A DNA stretch of 64,000 nucleotides from Callipepla californica brunnescens (taxonomy: Eukaryota > Chordata > Aves > Galliformes > Odontophoridae): assembly GCA_023055505.1 (NCBI GenBank), contig JALIRH010000098.1:1-64000 (forward strand), in the 5' to 3' direction. The position numbers were made by a program, and so were the translations under genes. Position 1 is the stretch's first letter; each line of letters begins with the position of its first letter. A model generated the notes under the pieces. That model had not been told where the DNA came from, made no database searches, and saw only the letters and a list, made by a program, of their open reading frames with translations. Below are positions 44,401 to 54,705 of this stretch, in pieces.

Positions 44401-47112
44401 CAGCTATGGGGCAGCAGTTGGGCAGCTATGAGGAGGCTATGGGGCAGCAGTGAGGCAGTTTTGGGGCACCAGTGAGGCAGCTATGGGGAGGCTACGGGGC
44501 AGCAGTCGGGCAGCTATGGGGCGGATATGGAGCAGCAGTGGGGCAGATATGAGGTAGCTATGAGGAGGCTATGGGGCAGTAGTGGGGAAGCAGTGAGGCA
44601 GCTATGGGGCAGCAGTTGGGCAGCTATGAGGAGGCTATGGGGAGGCTATGGGGCAGCAGTGAGGCAGTTTTGGGGCACCAGTGAGGCAGCTAAGGGGAGG
44701 CTACGGGGCAGCAGTCGGGCAGCTATGGGGCGGATATGGAGCAGCAGTGGGGCAGATATGAGGAGGCTATGAGGAGGCTATGGGGCAGCAGTGAGGCAGC
44801 TATGGGACAGGTATGAGGCACTTATCAAGCAGCTCTGGGGCAGCGGTGTGGCAGCTAAGAGGAGGCAATTGGGAGGCTATGGGGCAGCTATGAAGCAGCA
44901 GTGAGGCAGCTATGGGGCGTCTATGGGGCAGCAGTGGGGCAACTATGAGGAGACTATGGGGAGGCTATGGGGCAGCTATTGGGCAGCAGTGAGGCAGCAA
45001 TGAGGCAGCTATGAGGAGGCTATGGGAAGCCGATGAGGCAGCTATAGAGCGGCTATGGGGCAGTAGTGGGGCAGCTATTGGGCAGCTATTGGGCACCATG
45101 GGGCAGCAGTGAGGCAGCTATGGGACGGCTATGGGGAGGCTATGGGGCAGGTATGGGGCAGCAGTGGGGCAGCTATGGAGCAGATATCGAGAGGTTATGA
45201 GGCAGCTATGGGGTGGCGATGAGGCAGACATAGGGAAGCTATGGTGGAGCAGGGAGGCAGCTATGGGGTGGCTATGGGGCAGCAGTGAGACAGCTATGGG
45301 GCAAGTATGGGGAGGCTATGGGGCAGTAATGGGGCAGCTATGGGGCGGCTATGAGGCAGCCATGGGGTACGTCTGGGGCACCAGTGAGGCAGCTATGGGG
45401 AGGCTATGGGGCAGCCATGGGGTACGTCTGGGGCACCAGTGAGGCAGCTAGGGGCAGCAGTGAGGCAGCTATGGGGAGGCTATGGGGCAGCAGTGAGGCA
45501 GTAGTGGGTCAGCTATGGGGCATAAGTGCTGCAGCTATGGGGCTGCAGTGGGGCAGCTAAGAGGAAGCTATGGGGAGGCTATGGGGCAGCTATTGTGCAT
45601 CAGTGAGGAAGCTACGAGGCGGCAATGGGGCAGCAGTTTTGCAGTTATGAGGCAGCTATGGGGCAGCAGTGAGGCAGCTATGAGGAGACTATGGGGAGGC
45701 TATGGGGCAGAAGTGGGGCAGCTATGGGGTAGCCATGGGGCAGCCATCAAACGGCTATGGGGCAGCAGTGGGGCAGCTAAGAGGAGGCTATGGACCAGCT
45801 ATGGGGCGGCTACAAGGCAGCCATGGGGCAACTATGGGGAAGCAGTGAGAGAGCTATGAGGAGGCTATGGGTAGGCTATAGGGCAGGTATTGGACAGCTA
45901 TGAGGCAGCCATGGTGCAGCTATGGGGCAGCAGTGGGGCAGCAATGGGGCGGCTATTAGGCAGCCATGGGGTGGCAATGGGACACCAGTGAGACATCTAT
46001 GGGGTGGATATGTAGCAGCAGTGGGGCAGGTATGGGGCAGTAGTGGGGTAGCTATGAGGAGGCTACGGGGCAACTATGGGGCAGCAGAGAGGCAGCGATG
46101 GGACAGGTATGAGGAGGCTATGGGGAGACTACGGGGCAGCTATGAAGCTGCAGTGAGGCAGCTATGGGGCGGCTATGGGGAGGCTATGGGGCAGCTATGG
46201 AAAAGTTATGAGGCAACCATGGGGCTGCAGTTGGGCATCTCTGGGGCCGCATTGAGGAAGCTATGGGGCAGCTCCGAGGAGCCTATGCAGCAGCTATGGA
46301 GCGGCTATGAGGCAGCTATGGGGCAGGTATGAGGCAGCCATGGGGCGGCTGTGGGGCAGCAGTGAGGCAGCTATGAAGAGGCTATGGGGAGGCTATGGGG
46401 CAGCAGTGGGGCAGCTACGGGGCGGCTATGAGGCAGCCATTGGGCATCTAAGGGGCAGCAGTGGGGCAGCTATAAAGAGGCTATGGGGAGGCTATGGGGC
46501 AGCTATGGTGCATCAGTGAGGAAGCTATGGGGCGTCAATGGGGCAGCAGTTTGACAGCTATGAGGCAGCCACGGGGCAGCTATGGGGCAGCAGTGGGACA
46601 GCTATGAGGAGGCTATAGGGCAGCTATGGGGCAGCTCTGAGGAGGCTATGGGGAGGCTATGGAGCAGCTATGGGGCAGCAGTGAGGAAGCTATGGGGTGG
46701 CTATGGGGCGGCTATGAGGCAGCTATGGGGTAGCAGTGAGACAGCTATGAGGAGGCTACGGGGAGGCTATAGGGCAGTTATGGGGCGGGTATTAGACAGC
46801 CATGGGGCGGCTATGGGGCAGCAGGGAGGTAGCAATGGGGCAGCAGTGGGGCAGCTATGAGGAGGCTATGGCGAGGCTCTGGGGCAGCTATGGTGCACCA
46901 GTGAGGCAGCTATTGGGTAGCTATGAGGAGGCTGTGGGGAGGCTATGGGGCAGATATGCGGCAACGGTGAGGCAGCTATTGGGAAGCTATGGGGCAGCAG
47001 TGAGGCAGTAGTGGGTCAGCGATGGGGCAGCAGTGAGGCAGCTATGGGGCTGCAGTGGGGCATCTAAGAGGAAGCTATGGCGAGGCTATGGGGCAGCTAT
47101 GGGGCAGCAATC
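41476..47112 (+). repeat. CTATGGGGCAG minisatellite, right block
   Basis: Continuation of the same array after the CpG island. Several segments of a few hundred bases are internally duplicated, for example blocks with GTGCACCAGTGAGGCAGC and CAGTTTGGCAGCTATGAGGCAG. It ends abruptly inside the ERVL-like pol gene at about 47113 with no target duplication, so the provirus was truncated by array rearrangement or the junction is artificial. Confidence 0.93.
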
Positions 47113-47755
47113 GGGCTTTCCCACAAAGCGACACAATCCATCTGTGAACAGGGCGTATCTCTTTTCATCTTCTGTTAGTTCATTATATGGTGAGGCTTCT
47201 TTAGCACGTGACACCTCCTCTGCTGGGGTTGTTCCAAACTTTTTACCTTCAGGCCAGTCCATGATCACCTCCAGGATTCCTGAACGGTTGGGGTTCCCCA
47301 TCCGAGCTCGCTGTGTAATCAGCGCAATCCACTTACTCCAAGTGGCATCAGTAGCATGATGGGTAGAGGGAACTGTTCCTTTAAACATCCAGTTCAGTAC
47401 TGGCAGTCGAGGTGCCAGAAGGAGCTGCGTTTCAGTACCGATTACTTCAGAAGCAGCTCGAACCCCCTGATATGCGGCTAAGATCTCCTTCTCAGTTGGA
47501 GTGTAGCGCTCCTCAGACCCCCTGTATGCTCGACTCCAGAAACCAAGGGGTCGGCCTTGGGTCTCTCCAGAAGCTCTTTGCCACAAACTCCAAGTGGGAC
47601 CTTCCTTTCCAGCAGCAGTGTAGAGGATGTTCTTTACATCCTGTCCCGTCCGCACTGGCCCCAGGGCCACGGCACGGGCTATCTCCTGCTTCATTTGCTC
47701 AAAAGCCTGCTGCTGCTCAGGGCCCCACACAAAATCATTCTTCTTCCAGAGGTCA
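47113..47755 (-). pseudogene. ERVL-like connection and RNase H region (truncated)
   Basis: Minus-strand open frame (47808-47086) reading LWKKNDFVWGPEQQQAFEQM, the usual start of the tether after RT, then the connection domain (PLGFWSRAYRGSEERYTPTEKE) and the start of RNase H (YALFTDGLCRFVGK), where the Asp of TDG is the first catalytic residue. The frame ends in translated minisatellite after GKP. It is offset by a frameshift near 47755 from the RT frame. Confidence 0.88.
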
Positions 47756-48670
47756 CCTGATAAAGGGGGCTCACAATGAGGCTGTAGTTTGGAACATGCA
47801 GTCTCCAAAATCCCACTACACCCAGAAAAGCTTGGCTCTCTGTCTTACTGGTGGGTGGAGACATGGCAGTAATTTTGTCAATCCCATCTGTTGGGATGTG
47901 ACGACGTCCATCTTGCCACTTTATGCCTAGGAACTGAATTTCTTGTGCAGGTCCTTTCACTTTGCTTCGCTTAATAGCGAAGCCAGCTCGCAGGAGGATC
48001 TGGATTATTGTCTCTCCTTTCTTAAAAACTTCCTCTGCTGTATTGCCCCATACAGCAATATCATCGATGTACTGCAGATGCTCAGGAGCAGCACCCTGTT
48101 CCAATGCAGTTTGGATCAACCCATGGCAAATGGTTGGGCTGTGCTTCCACCCCTGGGGCAAACGGTTCCAGGTGTACTGAACGCCTCTCCAGGTGAAGGC
48201 AAACTGTGGCCTGCATTCTGTGGCCAAGGGAATTGAAAAGAAGGCGTTAGCAATGTCAATGGTGGCATACCACTTGGCTGCTTTTGACTCCAGTTCATAC
48301 TGGAGTTGAAGCATGTCTGGCACAGCAGCACTCAGTGGAGGTGTGACTTCGTTCAGGCCACGGTAATCTACCGTCAACCTCCATTCTCCGTTGGCTTTAC
48401 GCACTGGCCATATGGGGCTGTTAAACGGGGAGTGAGTTTTGCTGATCACTCCCTGGCTCTCTAGCTGACGAATCAGATGATGAATGGGGAGCAAGGAATC
48501 CCTGTTGGTGCGGTACTGCCGTCTGTGCACCGTTTTTGTAGCAATTGGTACCTGTTGCTCCTCCACTTGTAGCAACCCCACAACAGATGGATCTTCTGAC
48601 AGGCCAGGTAAAACAGATAGTTGCTTAATGCTATCTGTGTCCACAGTAGCTATTCCAAAAGCCCATCGCT
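47756..48670 (-). pseudogene. ERVL-like reverse transcriptase, open but detached
   Basis: 317-codon minus-strand frame (48644-47691). RT landmarks in order: RRQYRTNRDSLLPIHHLIRQ, FNSPIWPVRKANGEWRLTVD, motif A TIDIANAFFSIPL with its catalytic Asp, WNRLPQGWKHSPTICH, and motif C YIDDIAVWG with both catalytic Asp residues. The thumb and FLGVVGFWRLHVP follow. The polymerase core looks complete. Upstream a TAG (48673-48671) separates it from protease, and downstream a frameshift near 47755 separates it from RNase H. The listed frame begins with a non-ATG codon, as expected for an interior pol segment. Confidence 0.92.
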
Positions 48671-48689
48671 ACCCCTTGGGATCCTTAAA

Positions 48690-48910
48690 GTGCCCCCTTC
48701 TGAGATAGTCTATACCAAGTATGCGTGGGGCCCCTGTCCAATCACTATAAGATGCTTCTGCCAGTCTTTACCCGTGAGGCTTATTTCTGCCTCCAGCACA
48801 GACAATTCCTGAAAGCCGCCAGTCACTCCAGAGAGATGAATCAATTCTGCCCCTTTATAACTTGAAGGCGTTAGAGTACATTGTGCACCAGTATCCACCA
48901 GTGCCTCCTA
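48690..48910 (-). pseudogene. ERVL-like aspartic protease
   Basis: Minus-strand reading EALVDTGAQCTLTPSSYKG with intact active-site DTGA, followed by a flap-region block and ILGIDYLRRG, the usual C-terminal protease element. A stop (TAG at 48910-48908 region) precedes EALVDTG, and another stop after AYLV (48710) interrupts the C-terminal part. The active site is conserved but the frame is broken on both sides. Confidence 0.85.
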
Positions 48911-49102
48911 TTTCTGTGGGTTTGATGTGCCAGGCCACCGAATCCACACAGTCCAATACACTCTCTTATCCCTCTCCCTCCTCTGGCTGAGGGCAGGGCC
49001 CCTCTATTCATTACCTGTAGTGACGGGAACAACTTCGCTGGTAGTTGGTCTGTGTTGTAATTCTCTCACCCGTACTCGCAGTGCAGGGGTGGGTTTTTGA
49101 TG

Positions 49103-50179
49103 TCATTCCTTCATATCTTCTCCATTTGCACGTAAGTAACTCCACAAAGCCGCACGCGACATGAAGTTAGTGAAGTTAGTGCTGTCATTTGCTCGAGCAG
49201 GATGGCGTTTGCTTCTGATAGCTGCAACCAATTCAACCCTATCAATCAGTTGGGATAATTTTCCCAGTATATCTTCCATTTGTCCTTCTAACTTTGATAT
49301 GGCTGAAATGGACGCGTATGGCAGCGGAAATTTTTGTTTGAAGTTTTGAAGTGTAAGAATTAGTTCAAAAACTGGGGGTTTTCTGTCTTGGTCCTCATAT
49401 CTGTTGAACGTTGTCACTAGTGTACCGGCGTACCTTTCTGGTGCTGACTTTGAAAGCTTCTGACATATTTCGGGTGTACTCCTTACTTTCTCCGGATCAT
49501 GGTCCCGATCGTCAGGATCAAAGGTGGGATCATACAGCATTTCCGCCACAGCTGTTTCTCTCAAATACTGGATGCCTTCCTCAATAGTTTTCCACCTTTT
49601 CACTTTAGGTGCCAGGTCACTCTTGTAGGGATATCTTTCCCTCACAGCTACTAGCATTCGTTGCCAGAGGCTGGCGATTCCATCCATATACCTGCTGATT
49701 CCTCTGTCGACAGCCGGATCTCGGGCAATGTTTCCTAGTTGGCGAGCTTCGTTACTATCAAGGGACACACTGTTGGCCCGGTTGTCCCAACACCGAAGCA
49801 ACCAAGTGACAATACTCTCATCTGGACGTCGAATAAACTCCTTTCTTGAGCCTTGGATCTCAGACATTTTCACGGGCCAACGAAACGTCGTAACTTTAAC
49901 TTTCTCTTCACCTTCATCATCACTTTCTTCTCCATGTCTCTCACTTTTCTTTGTTGCCTTTCTCGATGGTGATGGGGTTGTGGCCACCCCCTCACCTATA
50001 TCTTCCTCTTCTTTCGGCACCTCTTCTTTGCGTTCTAGGCGCGAGGACACACGTTTCCATTTCTTGCCTTCCACAGGGGCAACTGACTTTGATACTGGTG
50101 CTTCCTTTGGCTGGTCAGGTGTGAGCGGGAGGTTTTCCTCTTTGGTTTGGGCCTCAGTTTGGACACTCTCTCTCTTCAT
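49103..50179 (-). CDS. ERVL-like Gag polyprotein (intact ORF)
   Basis: Minus-strand ORF of 358 residues from the ATG at 50179 (MKRESVQTEAQTKEENLP); a longer reading to 50212 starts only with TTG. The N-terminal third is charged and Ser/Pro-rich, with an acidic stretch (EESDDEGEE). The middle (FRWPVKMSEIQGSRKEFIRR, ESIVTWLLRCWDNRANS, GIASLWQRMLVAVRERYP) resembles a capsid core. The C-terminal part (KLEGQMEDILGKLSQLIDRV) could form a coiled coil. No zinc knuckle is visible before the TGA (49105-49103), as in other ERVL Gags. Uninterrupted length suggests relative youth. Gag identity is inferred mainly from position and composition. Confidence 0.8.
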   Translation of the reverse strand: MKRESVQTEAQTKEENLPLTPDQPKEAPVSKSVAPVEGKKWKRVSSRLERKEEVPKEEEDIGEGVATTPSPSRKATKKSERHGEESDDEGEEKVKVTTFRWPVKMSEIQGSRKEFIRRPDESIVTWLLRCWDNRANSVSLDSNEARQLGNIARDPAVDRGISRYMDGIASLWQRMLVAVRERYPYKSDLAPKVKRWKTIEEGIQYLRETAVAEMLYDPTFDPDDRDHDPEKVRSTPEICQKLSKSAPERYAGTLVTTFNRYEDQDRKPPVFELILTLQNFKQKFPLPYASISAISKLEGQMEDILGKLSQLIDRVELVAAIRSKRHPARANDSTNFTNFMSRAALWSYLRANGEDMKE

Positions 50180-50343
50180 AATAGTATATAAACCTCGGTA
50201 AGCATAGGCCAAGCCCCAGATAAGTGTTCCACCTCAGATCTTTCTGAGCCGCAGCACCCTTTACTCAGATACAGGCCTAGCTCCTCAGGATCCTGCAATT
50301 GTTCAGGAGAAAAATCCCATGACACCGGGTGTCCCCATCCTTC
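50180..50343 (-). other. Leader segment between membrane ORF and gag
   Basis: 164 bp without a long frame. It contains TATACTATTATG just upstream of the gag ATG and a CAG-containing stretch that could provide a splice site. Nothing else is supported. Confidence 0.4.
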
Positions 50344-50760
50344 TCATTTCTTTCCTAAAACTCTCCACTCTCCCTGCCATTCAACATTCTCTGTTTCTGG
50401 GAGAAGCTTCCTGCACATGATGTAAAGTGCTACTACATGCAGGAGGACTAATATCCCAATTATTAACACCATCCCTAAGCTGTGATCTTGAAAATTCATA
50501 AAAAACTGAGAGGGGAACCTGGATACCCATTCAAACATCACATGGTTCGTTAACATGTTATCCTTTGTTCCATTAGCTGGGGTGCCCTGGGATCTGGCAG
50601 GTTCCTCTATCATTGCTTTTAATTTATCATACAGGGACCAGACCCAATGGAACAGAATGGCAAACTTAACCAAGTTCCAGTACGTTTTGAGCATTAAGAG
50701 GGAAAAAGCGGTGAAGTACAATCCCTGTAAGGGCAGTTTTAACAGAAACAGAAAAGACAT
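50344..50760 (-). CDS. Uncharacterised multi-pass membrane protein ORF upstream of gag
   Basis: 138 residues from the ATG at 50760 (MSFLFLLKLPLQGLYF) to the TAG/TGA-bounded end GEWRVLGKK; the same frame is open for a further 35 non-ATG codons upstream. Hydrophobic segments lie at about residues 1-24, 27-42 (TYWNLVKFAILFHWVW) and 93-113 (GMVLIIGILVLLHVVALYIM). A hydrophilic loop between them carries an N-glycosylation sequon (NGT), and the tail is charged. It sits between the primer-binding site and gag, where retroviruses normally have an untranslated leader. I do not recognise the family. It could be a captured host gene, an accessory or a relocated Env-like membrane product. The ORF is seen; expression is inference. 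Confidence 0.55.
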   Translation of the reverse strand: MSFLFLLKLPLQGLYFTAFSLLMLKTYWNLVKFAILFHWVWSLYDKLKAMIEEPARSQGTPANGTKDNMLTNHVMFEWVSRFPSQFFMNFQDHSLGMVLIIGILVLLHVVALYIMCRKLLPETENVEWQGEWRVLGKK

Positions 50761-50970
50761 CTTTTTATTATTATTATTTTTTTTTCTTGTACTAAAACAA
50801 TCTGGCAGTACCCGAAAGAAGTTTACAGATATCCCAAAACAACTGACAGTACGCCCGGACTTCAAGGTCGTGTTTTGCTGTACAGCACTTGCAGTACAGA
50901 TAAGCTTGTTAACAACAGACAGAGATGTACTCTAAAAGTTTGTCTCTGTCTGGCTAAGGCAGCTGGTTGT

Positions 50971-50988
50971 GTCCCACGTTGGGCGCCA
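50971..50988 (-). promoter_or_regulatory. Primer-binding site, tRNA-Lys type
   Basis: On the minus strand TGGCGCCCAACGTGGGAC lies four bases after the LTR end, matching the lysine-type (Lys1,2-like) primer site TGGCGCCCAACGTGGGGC with one difference. ERVL elements were named for a leucine primer, so a lysine site is notable. Confidence 0.85.
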
Positions 50989-50992
50989 AAAA

Positions 50993-51529
50993 TGTCAGGG
51001 GTTTGTGAGCCGGTTCAGCCCGGCCCTGCGACAACCGAGGAAGGAGACCCACAGGCCCACACCCCGGACAAGGGGAAGGGGGAAAGGGAAAAAGGGAGAT
51101 AAGCCCCAAAACAAAACAGCGGCAACGATCTGAGGGGGAAAAGCTAATTTACTAAATAAGACATCAGGAAGTAAATAACACAGTATAATGCAATACAATT
51201 TGGAATTAAGCCCAATGAATCAAACAAAACGAGTAAGACAGAGAGAGAGAGAGAGAGAGAGAGAGTGAGTGCCTGATAAACCGAAGGCCTTGCGCTAACG
51301 CTGAAGGCGGACGGCAGCGAGCACCCACTCCTAAGTGATCCTAGAGGAAAGAGAGAATGTCCCGTGACCGCAGAGAGTTTTTATCTGTTCCCTCTGAGCG
51401 GAAAACACGTGAAAAAATACAAAGCATTGCCAAGTCCTCTGGGGAATGTAGTTTTCTCCCTGACTCCCAATGCACCACATGATGCCATGATGTGGAATAC
51501 CAGTACCAAAAAATCATAAAACCATGACA
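50993..51529 (-). mobile_element. 5' LTR of ERVL-like provirus
   Basis: 537 bp, TGTCA…TGACA at the ends, minus orientation. It carries a GA dinucleotide run (about 51238-51265) that the solo LTR at 20.9 kb lacks, while the solo copy has an extra ~60 bp near 21345-21425. A minus-strand AGATAAAAACTC (about 51376-51386) is TATA-like. Inserted in CR1 sequence. Confidence 0.93.
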
Positions 51530-52045
51530 CTTCCTTACGGTCTTTTTTGTAGATGGGAGTCACATCGGCAAGCCTCCAATCTTGTGGGACCTCTCCAGAT
51601 GACCAGGAATGCTGATAGATGACAGAAAGCGGCTTGGCAATCACCTCTGCCAGCTCCCTCAGCACCCTTGGTTGGATCCCATCTGGTCCCATGGACTTGC
51701 GGCAGTTCAGATGGAGGAGCAGGTCTCTGACTGTCTCTGCTAGGATCACAGGGGGTGTATGATGCGCTTCGTCCCAGACTTCCAGGTCAGGGCAAAAAGT
51801 ATCCTGAGTTAACTGATCTGTCTATTGAAGAGAGACGTGAAGAAGGCATTGAGAACCTCAGCCTTTTCCTTATCCTCTGTGGTTCCATTCCCTGCCGCAT
51901 CAAGTAAAGGAGAGAAATTCTCCTTAGATCTTTTACTGTTAATATATTTGTAAAAGGATTTTTTGCTCTGCTTTACTGCAGTAGCCAGTCTAAGTTGGAG
52001 CTGGGCTTTTGCATTTCTAATTTCCTGCCTGTATTGGAGGGGAGC
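51530..52045 (-). mobile_element. CR1 LINE fragment (endonuclease-RT region)
   Basis: Minus-strand translation gives QEIRNAKAQLQLRLATAVKQ, SFYKYINSKRSKENFSPLLD and VLNAFFTSLF from the interdomain/RT N-terminal region, then after a frameshift RKSMGPDGIQPRVLREL and VPQDWRLADVTPIYKK from the RT. These are hallmarks of CR1, the dominant avian LINE. It is 5' and 3' truncated, with the ERVL-like LTR inserted at its downstream end (51529/51530). Confidence 0.92.
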
Positions 52046-52223
52046 AGAGGCTTGCTTTAAATGTGGAGTAAGGAAGGAAAGGATGGAGAAGGATCTTGTG
52101 AACTGAGGTGGGAAGTGGGTATTTAGTCATTGGAAAGCCATTTTGAACTTTTACTACCTGAACGCTGTACATTTTGGGTTAGTCTTCCTTAACTTTCTGT
52201 TGGACTTCTTGTTTTTCAATCAG

Positions 52224-52322
52224 GTGCATCCGTTCTGTGGAGCAGTAGGATACGTGGTTGGGGCGCAGACAGACCGGACTGTACAGGAGCATCTGATAGA
52301 AAAACACATGCAGGCAACAAAA
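52224..52322 (+). CDS. Exportin-1-like, exon A
   Basis: After a TTTTTCAATCAG acceptor, 33 codons read VHPFCGAVGYVVGAQTDRTV and then QEHLIEKHMQATK, ending at a GTCAGA donor. From memory of XPO1 (CRM1), this is the HEAT-repeat segment around residue 620. The copy lacks about 12 residues in-frame between HM and QATK and has two extra near the start. The flanking splice sites are present, so this is a genomic duplicate rather than a retrocopy. Confidence 0.78.
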
Positions 52323-52638
52323 GTCAGACGGTACATTTTGTGTATTCAACTAAAGTAAAAGTGCTGAATGTTTGTTGTTATTCCATTTTTTTTCATCTGT
52401 GGAATGAAGTGAACTTGGCTGTGCTGAACTTTTATAAAGCAATGGTTGATCTGGCAGTAGAAGTGTTGAAGGAGACCTAAACAACTGAGACTGGTTTAAA
52501 TCCAGTTGAAGAACTTGACAGAACATGCTTTAACACAGCGTGTAAGATAACCCTAAACGTGAAAGTGACCGTTTTTGTATTAGAAGATAAATGGCGTTTT
52601 CATTGACTGAATGGAGTTAGCTCAGTTCTTTTCCACAG

Positions 52639-52822
52639 AATGTTGATGTTCTGAAGGATCCTGAAGCCGTTACGCAGCTTGGTAGCATTCTGAAAAGCAG
52701 CGTAAGGGCATGGAAAGCAGCTGGCCGCCCCTTTGTGATTCAGCTGGGAAGAATTGATTTAGATATGCTGAATATGTCCAAGTGCCCAAGTGAAAACATG
52801 TCTGCAGCTCTTGAGGCTGACG
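52639..52822 (+). CDS. Exportin-1-like, exon B
   Basis: TTCTTTTCCACAG acceptor, then 61 codons plus one base: NVDVLKDPEAVTQLGSILKS followed by a segment with AGRPFVIQLGRIDLDMLNM and ending in LEAD-G at a GTAAGA donor. XPO1 is the major nuclear export receptor for NES cargoes, and this is part of its HEAT-repeat arch. About three quarters of the residues match the vertebrate protein as I recall it, unusually low for so conserved a protein. The frame is open and the phase (1) matches exon C. Confidence 0.88.
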
Positions 52823-54220
52823 GTAAGAAATTGCACGTCCTTCCTAACAGCGGGATGGGCAGTGCACGTGATCAGGTTGTGAATTTGCTGGGCTTATCTC
52901 ATTGCGTGTCTGTTGGTGGTGGTGGTTTTTGTTGCTTCTTTGTGTGTGCGTTTGGGCAAGAGAATGCCTGAAAATGTGCTTGCTTAGGTTCTTGTTTTTG
53001 TTAGCCAGATGTTTTGTTCAAAGAAACTCTGATTGCGGAAGGAGGAAAGCTCTTCAAGTGTGAGTTTAGGAAGGGTACCGGAGACTGCTGACTAATAGCA
53101 GTCTTGTGGAGACACAGTTGTAAGTTCTGACTTCATCGTTTTAGATAAGAAAAGACCCTAGGACGTTGGCAGAGTTTTGGTTTGGTGATATTCTACTACT
53201 GAAACAGCTTTCTTACAGAAGTGTAACTTCAGTGAAGGCGCCTCAGATTTGTCACAAACTAGACTGGTAATCACTGAGGAGGAATTAGGAGCTACTCGAG
53301 TTACCTAACCACTGTTACCTGGAAAAAATTGGGTCTGTGATATCCAAGTAGAATGTGCTGCTGGAGCATCCCTTGAGGAATGAAGTGACTCGGTTATTGG
53401 AGCTGTGTTCTGACAGACTTTCTTACCCATGCAATGAATACACCTTGACGTAGCTTCTCAGAACTTAATGCATTCTTTTGATTCTGCAGCTCTAATTGCC
53501 AGAAGGTGCTTAAAACAAAAAGAAAACACAACGAGAGAAATAGGAAGCAGTTGCTAGGACTTGTAGTGGTGAGATTTTACTCGAGCAACAGCTATTGAGA
53601 TGGCACTCGGCTCAGAGTGTGTTCTCACAGTTGTTATCTCTGATGGCAGCAGGAGCAGTTCTGCCTTTGTTTCCCTGGCTGCAGTCTGGTGAGGTTTTCC
53701 TTGGATGTACTGTTATGAGTGTGTGTCTGTGCACTCAGTTAGGGCAAGTTCTACTGACGAGACTTGCATGGACTTGGACGTGAGAAAATGAAGTAAGAAT
53801 TAGGCTCCTTGTAGTAAAGACAAGTTGGAACAATTCTGTTTGTGACCAAATCAGGAGCGTGCTTTAGAACACTGTATAGGTTGGTTCTTCTCATCACGCA
53901 GTGAGAGCCAGAGGTAAGCATGATCCTGAGAGCTGAAGGAACATTCCCTTCCTTGAAAAAGAAGCTGCAGCATTGTTTCTGAGTTGTACTGGCAGAGTGT
54001 GCTGTCAGCAGTAGCACTGGAATACTAAATTGCAACTTGGATCCATGGAGCTGAAGTAATGGGAAAATGGTTTTAATCTGCATAATATGAACGAGAGATC
54101 TTCCTTCTTTGTCATTTGGGTATAAAAATGAAACATTCTCAATCTTCTGGAAGGAGTTGAGGGGAATCTGTTTGTTGACGCATCTTAACCCAGATTCAGT
54201 GCAGCTTTGCTACCTTTCAG

Positions 54221-54327
54221 GCGAAGTGGAAACCAAGCAGCCCTTGGTTAGAAGGATGAGGACTGTAAAAAGGGAAAGTTTAGAACTGATTTCTGGCTGG
54301 GTGAGCAGGTCCAACGATCCTCAGATG
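54221..54327 (+). CDS. Exportin-1-like, exon C
   Basis: CTACCTTTCAG acceptor, two bases completing a Gly codon, then EVETKQPLVRRMRTVKRESL and ELISGWVSRSNDPQM, ending at GTAAGT. About 29 of 35 residues match the XPO1 I recall. Phase in and out agrees with exons B and D. The intron before it is ~1.4 kb. Confidence 0.9.
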
Positions 54328-54705
54328 GTAAGTAAATATGGCATCCAAAGAGTTGATAGGACACATTCAGGAGGAACTCTGCTCTTTTGCTGCAGTGCAG
54401 TTAACACTGTTCTGTTCACAAGAACTGGCTTCAGAACTGCAATATCTGCAGGAAGGATGATAAGCTGTGACCATACAGGGGTAGGCCTGAGCTGTGTTTT
54501 GAGTGCTTCAGGTAGAGTCAGCTGAGAGCAGTCCTAAGGGGAAGCAGGAAGGTGTAGGAGAGCCCTCAGGCAAGCACTGCTGGATGAACACAGTGTGTGG
54601 GAAGCATGTGGGCGTGTAAGTTCATTTTTAGCTTCTTTCCGAACTGCTGTGTGAGGCTTTGTTGGGTAACTGCACTGCTCTAAGCATGTCTTGCTCTTGA
54701 TGTAG

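Larger units (their letters stand above)
47113..51529 (-). mobile_element. ERVL-like (class III) provirus, 5' LTR to RNase H
   Basis: Minus-strand element in proviral order: LTR (51529-50993), primer-binding site, membrane ORF, gag, protease, RT, RNase H. Class III affinity comes from VYWTVWIRWPG…EALVDTGAQCTL before protease and YIDD in RT. Integrase, any dUTPase and the 3' LTR are missing, replaced by minisatellite at 47113. The LTR matches the solo LTR at 20913-21486. On its upstream side it sits inside a CR1 fragment. gag and RT keep long open frames, so it is younger than the other proviruses here. Confidence 0.92.

Noticed and set aside
36606..47112. Identification of the CTATGGGGCAG array as the known CNM or PO41 satellite
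   Set aside because: Word length here is 9-12 bp without a visible 41-bp period, and the characteristic A/T runs of CNM are not seen. Left as an unnamed minisatellite.
50344..50865. A start at position 50865 for the membrane ORF
   Set aside because: The first codon there is TTG, and the first 35 residues include an Asn/Lys homopolymer-like run; the ATG at 50760 immediately precedes the first hydrophobic segment.
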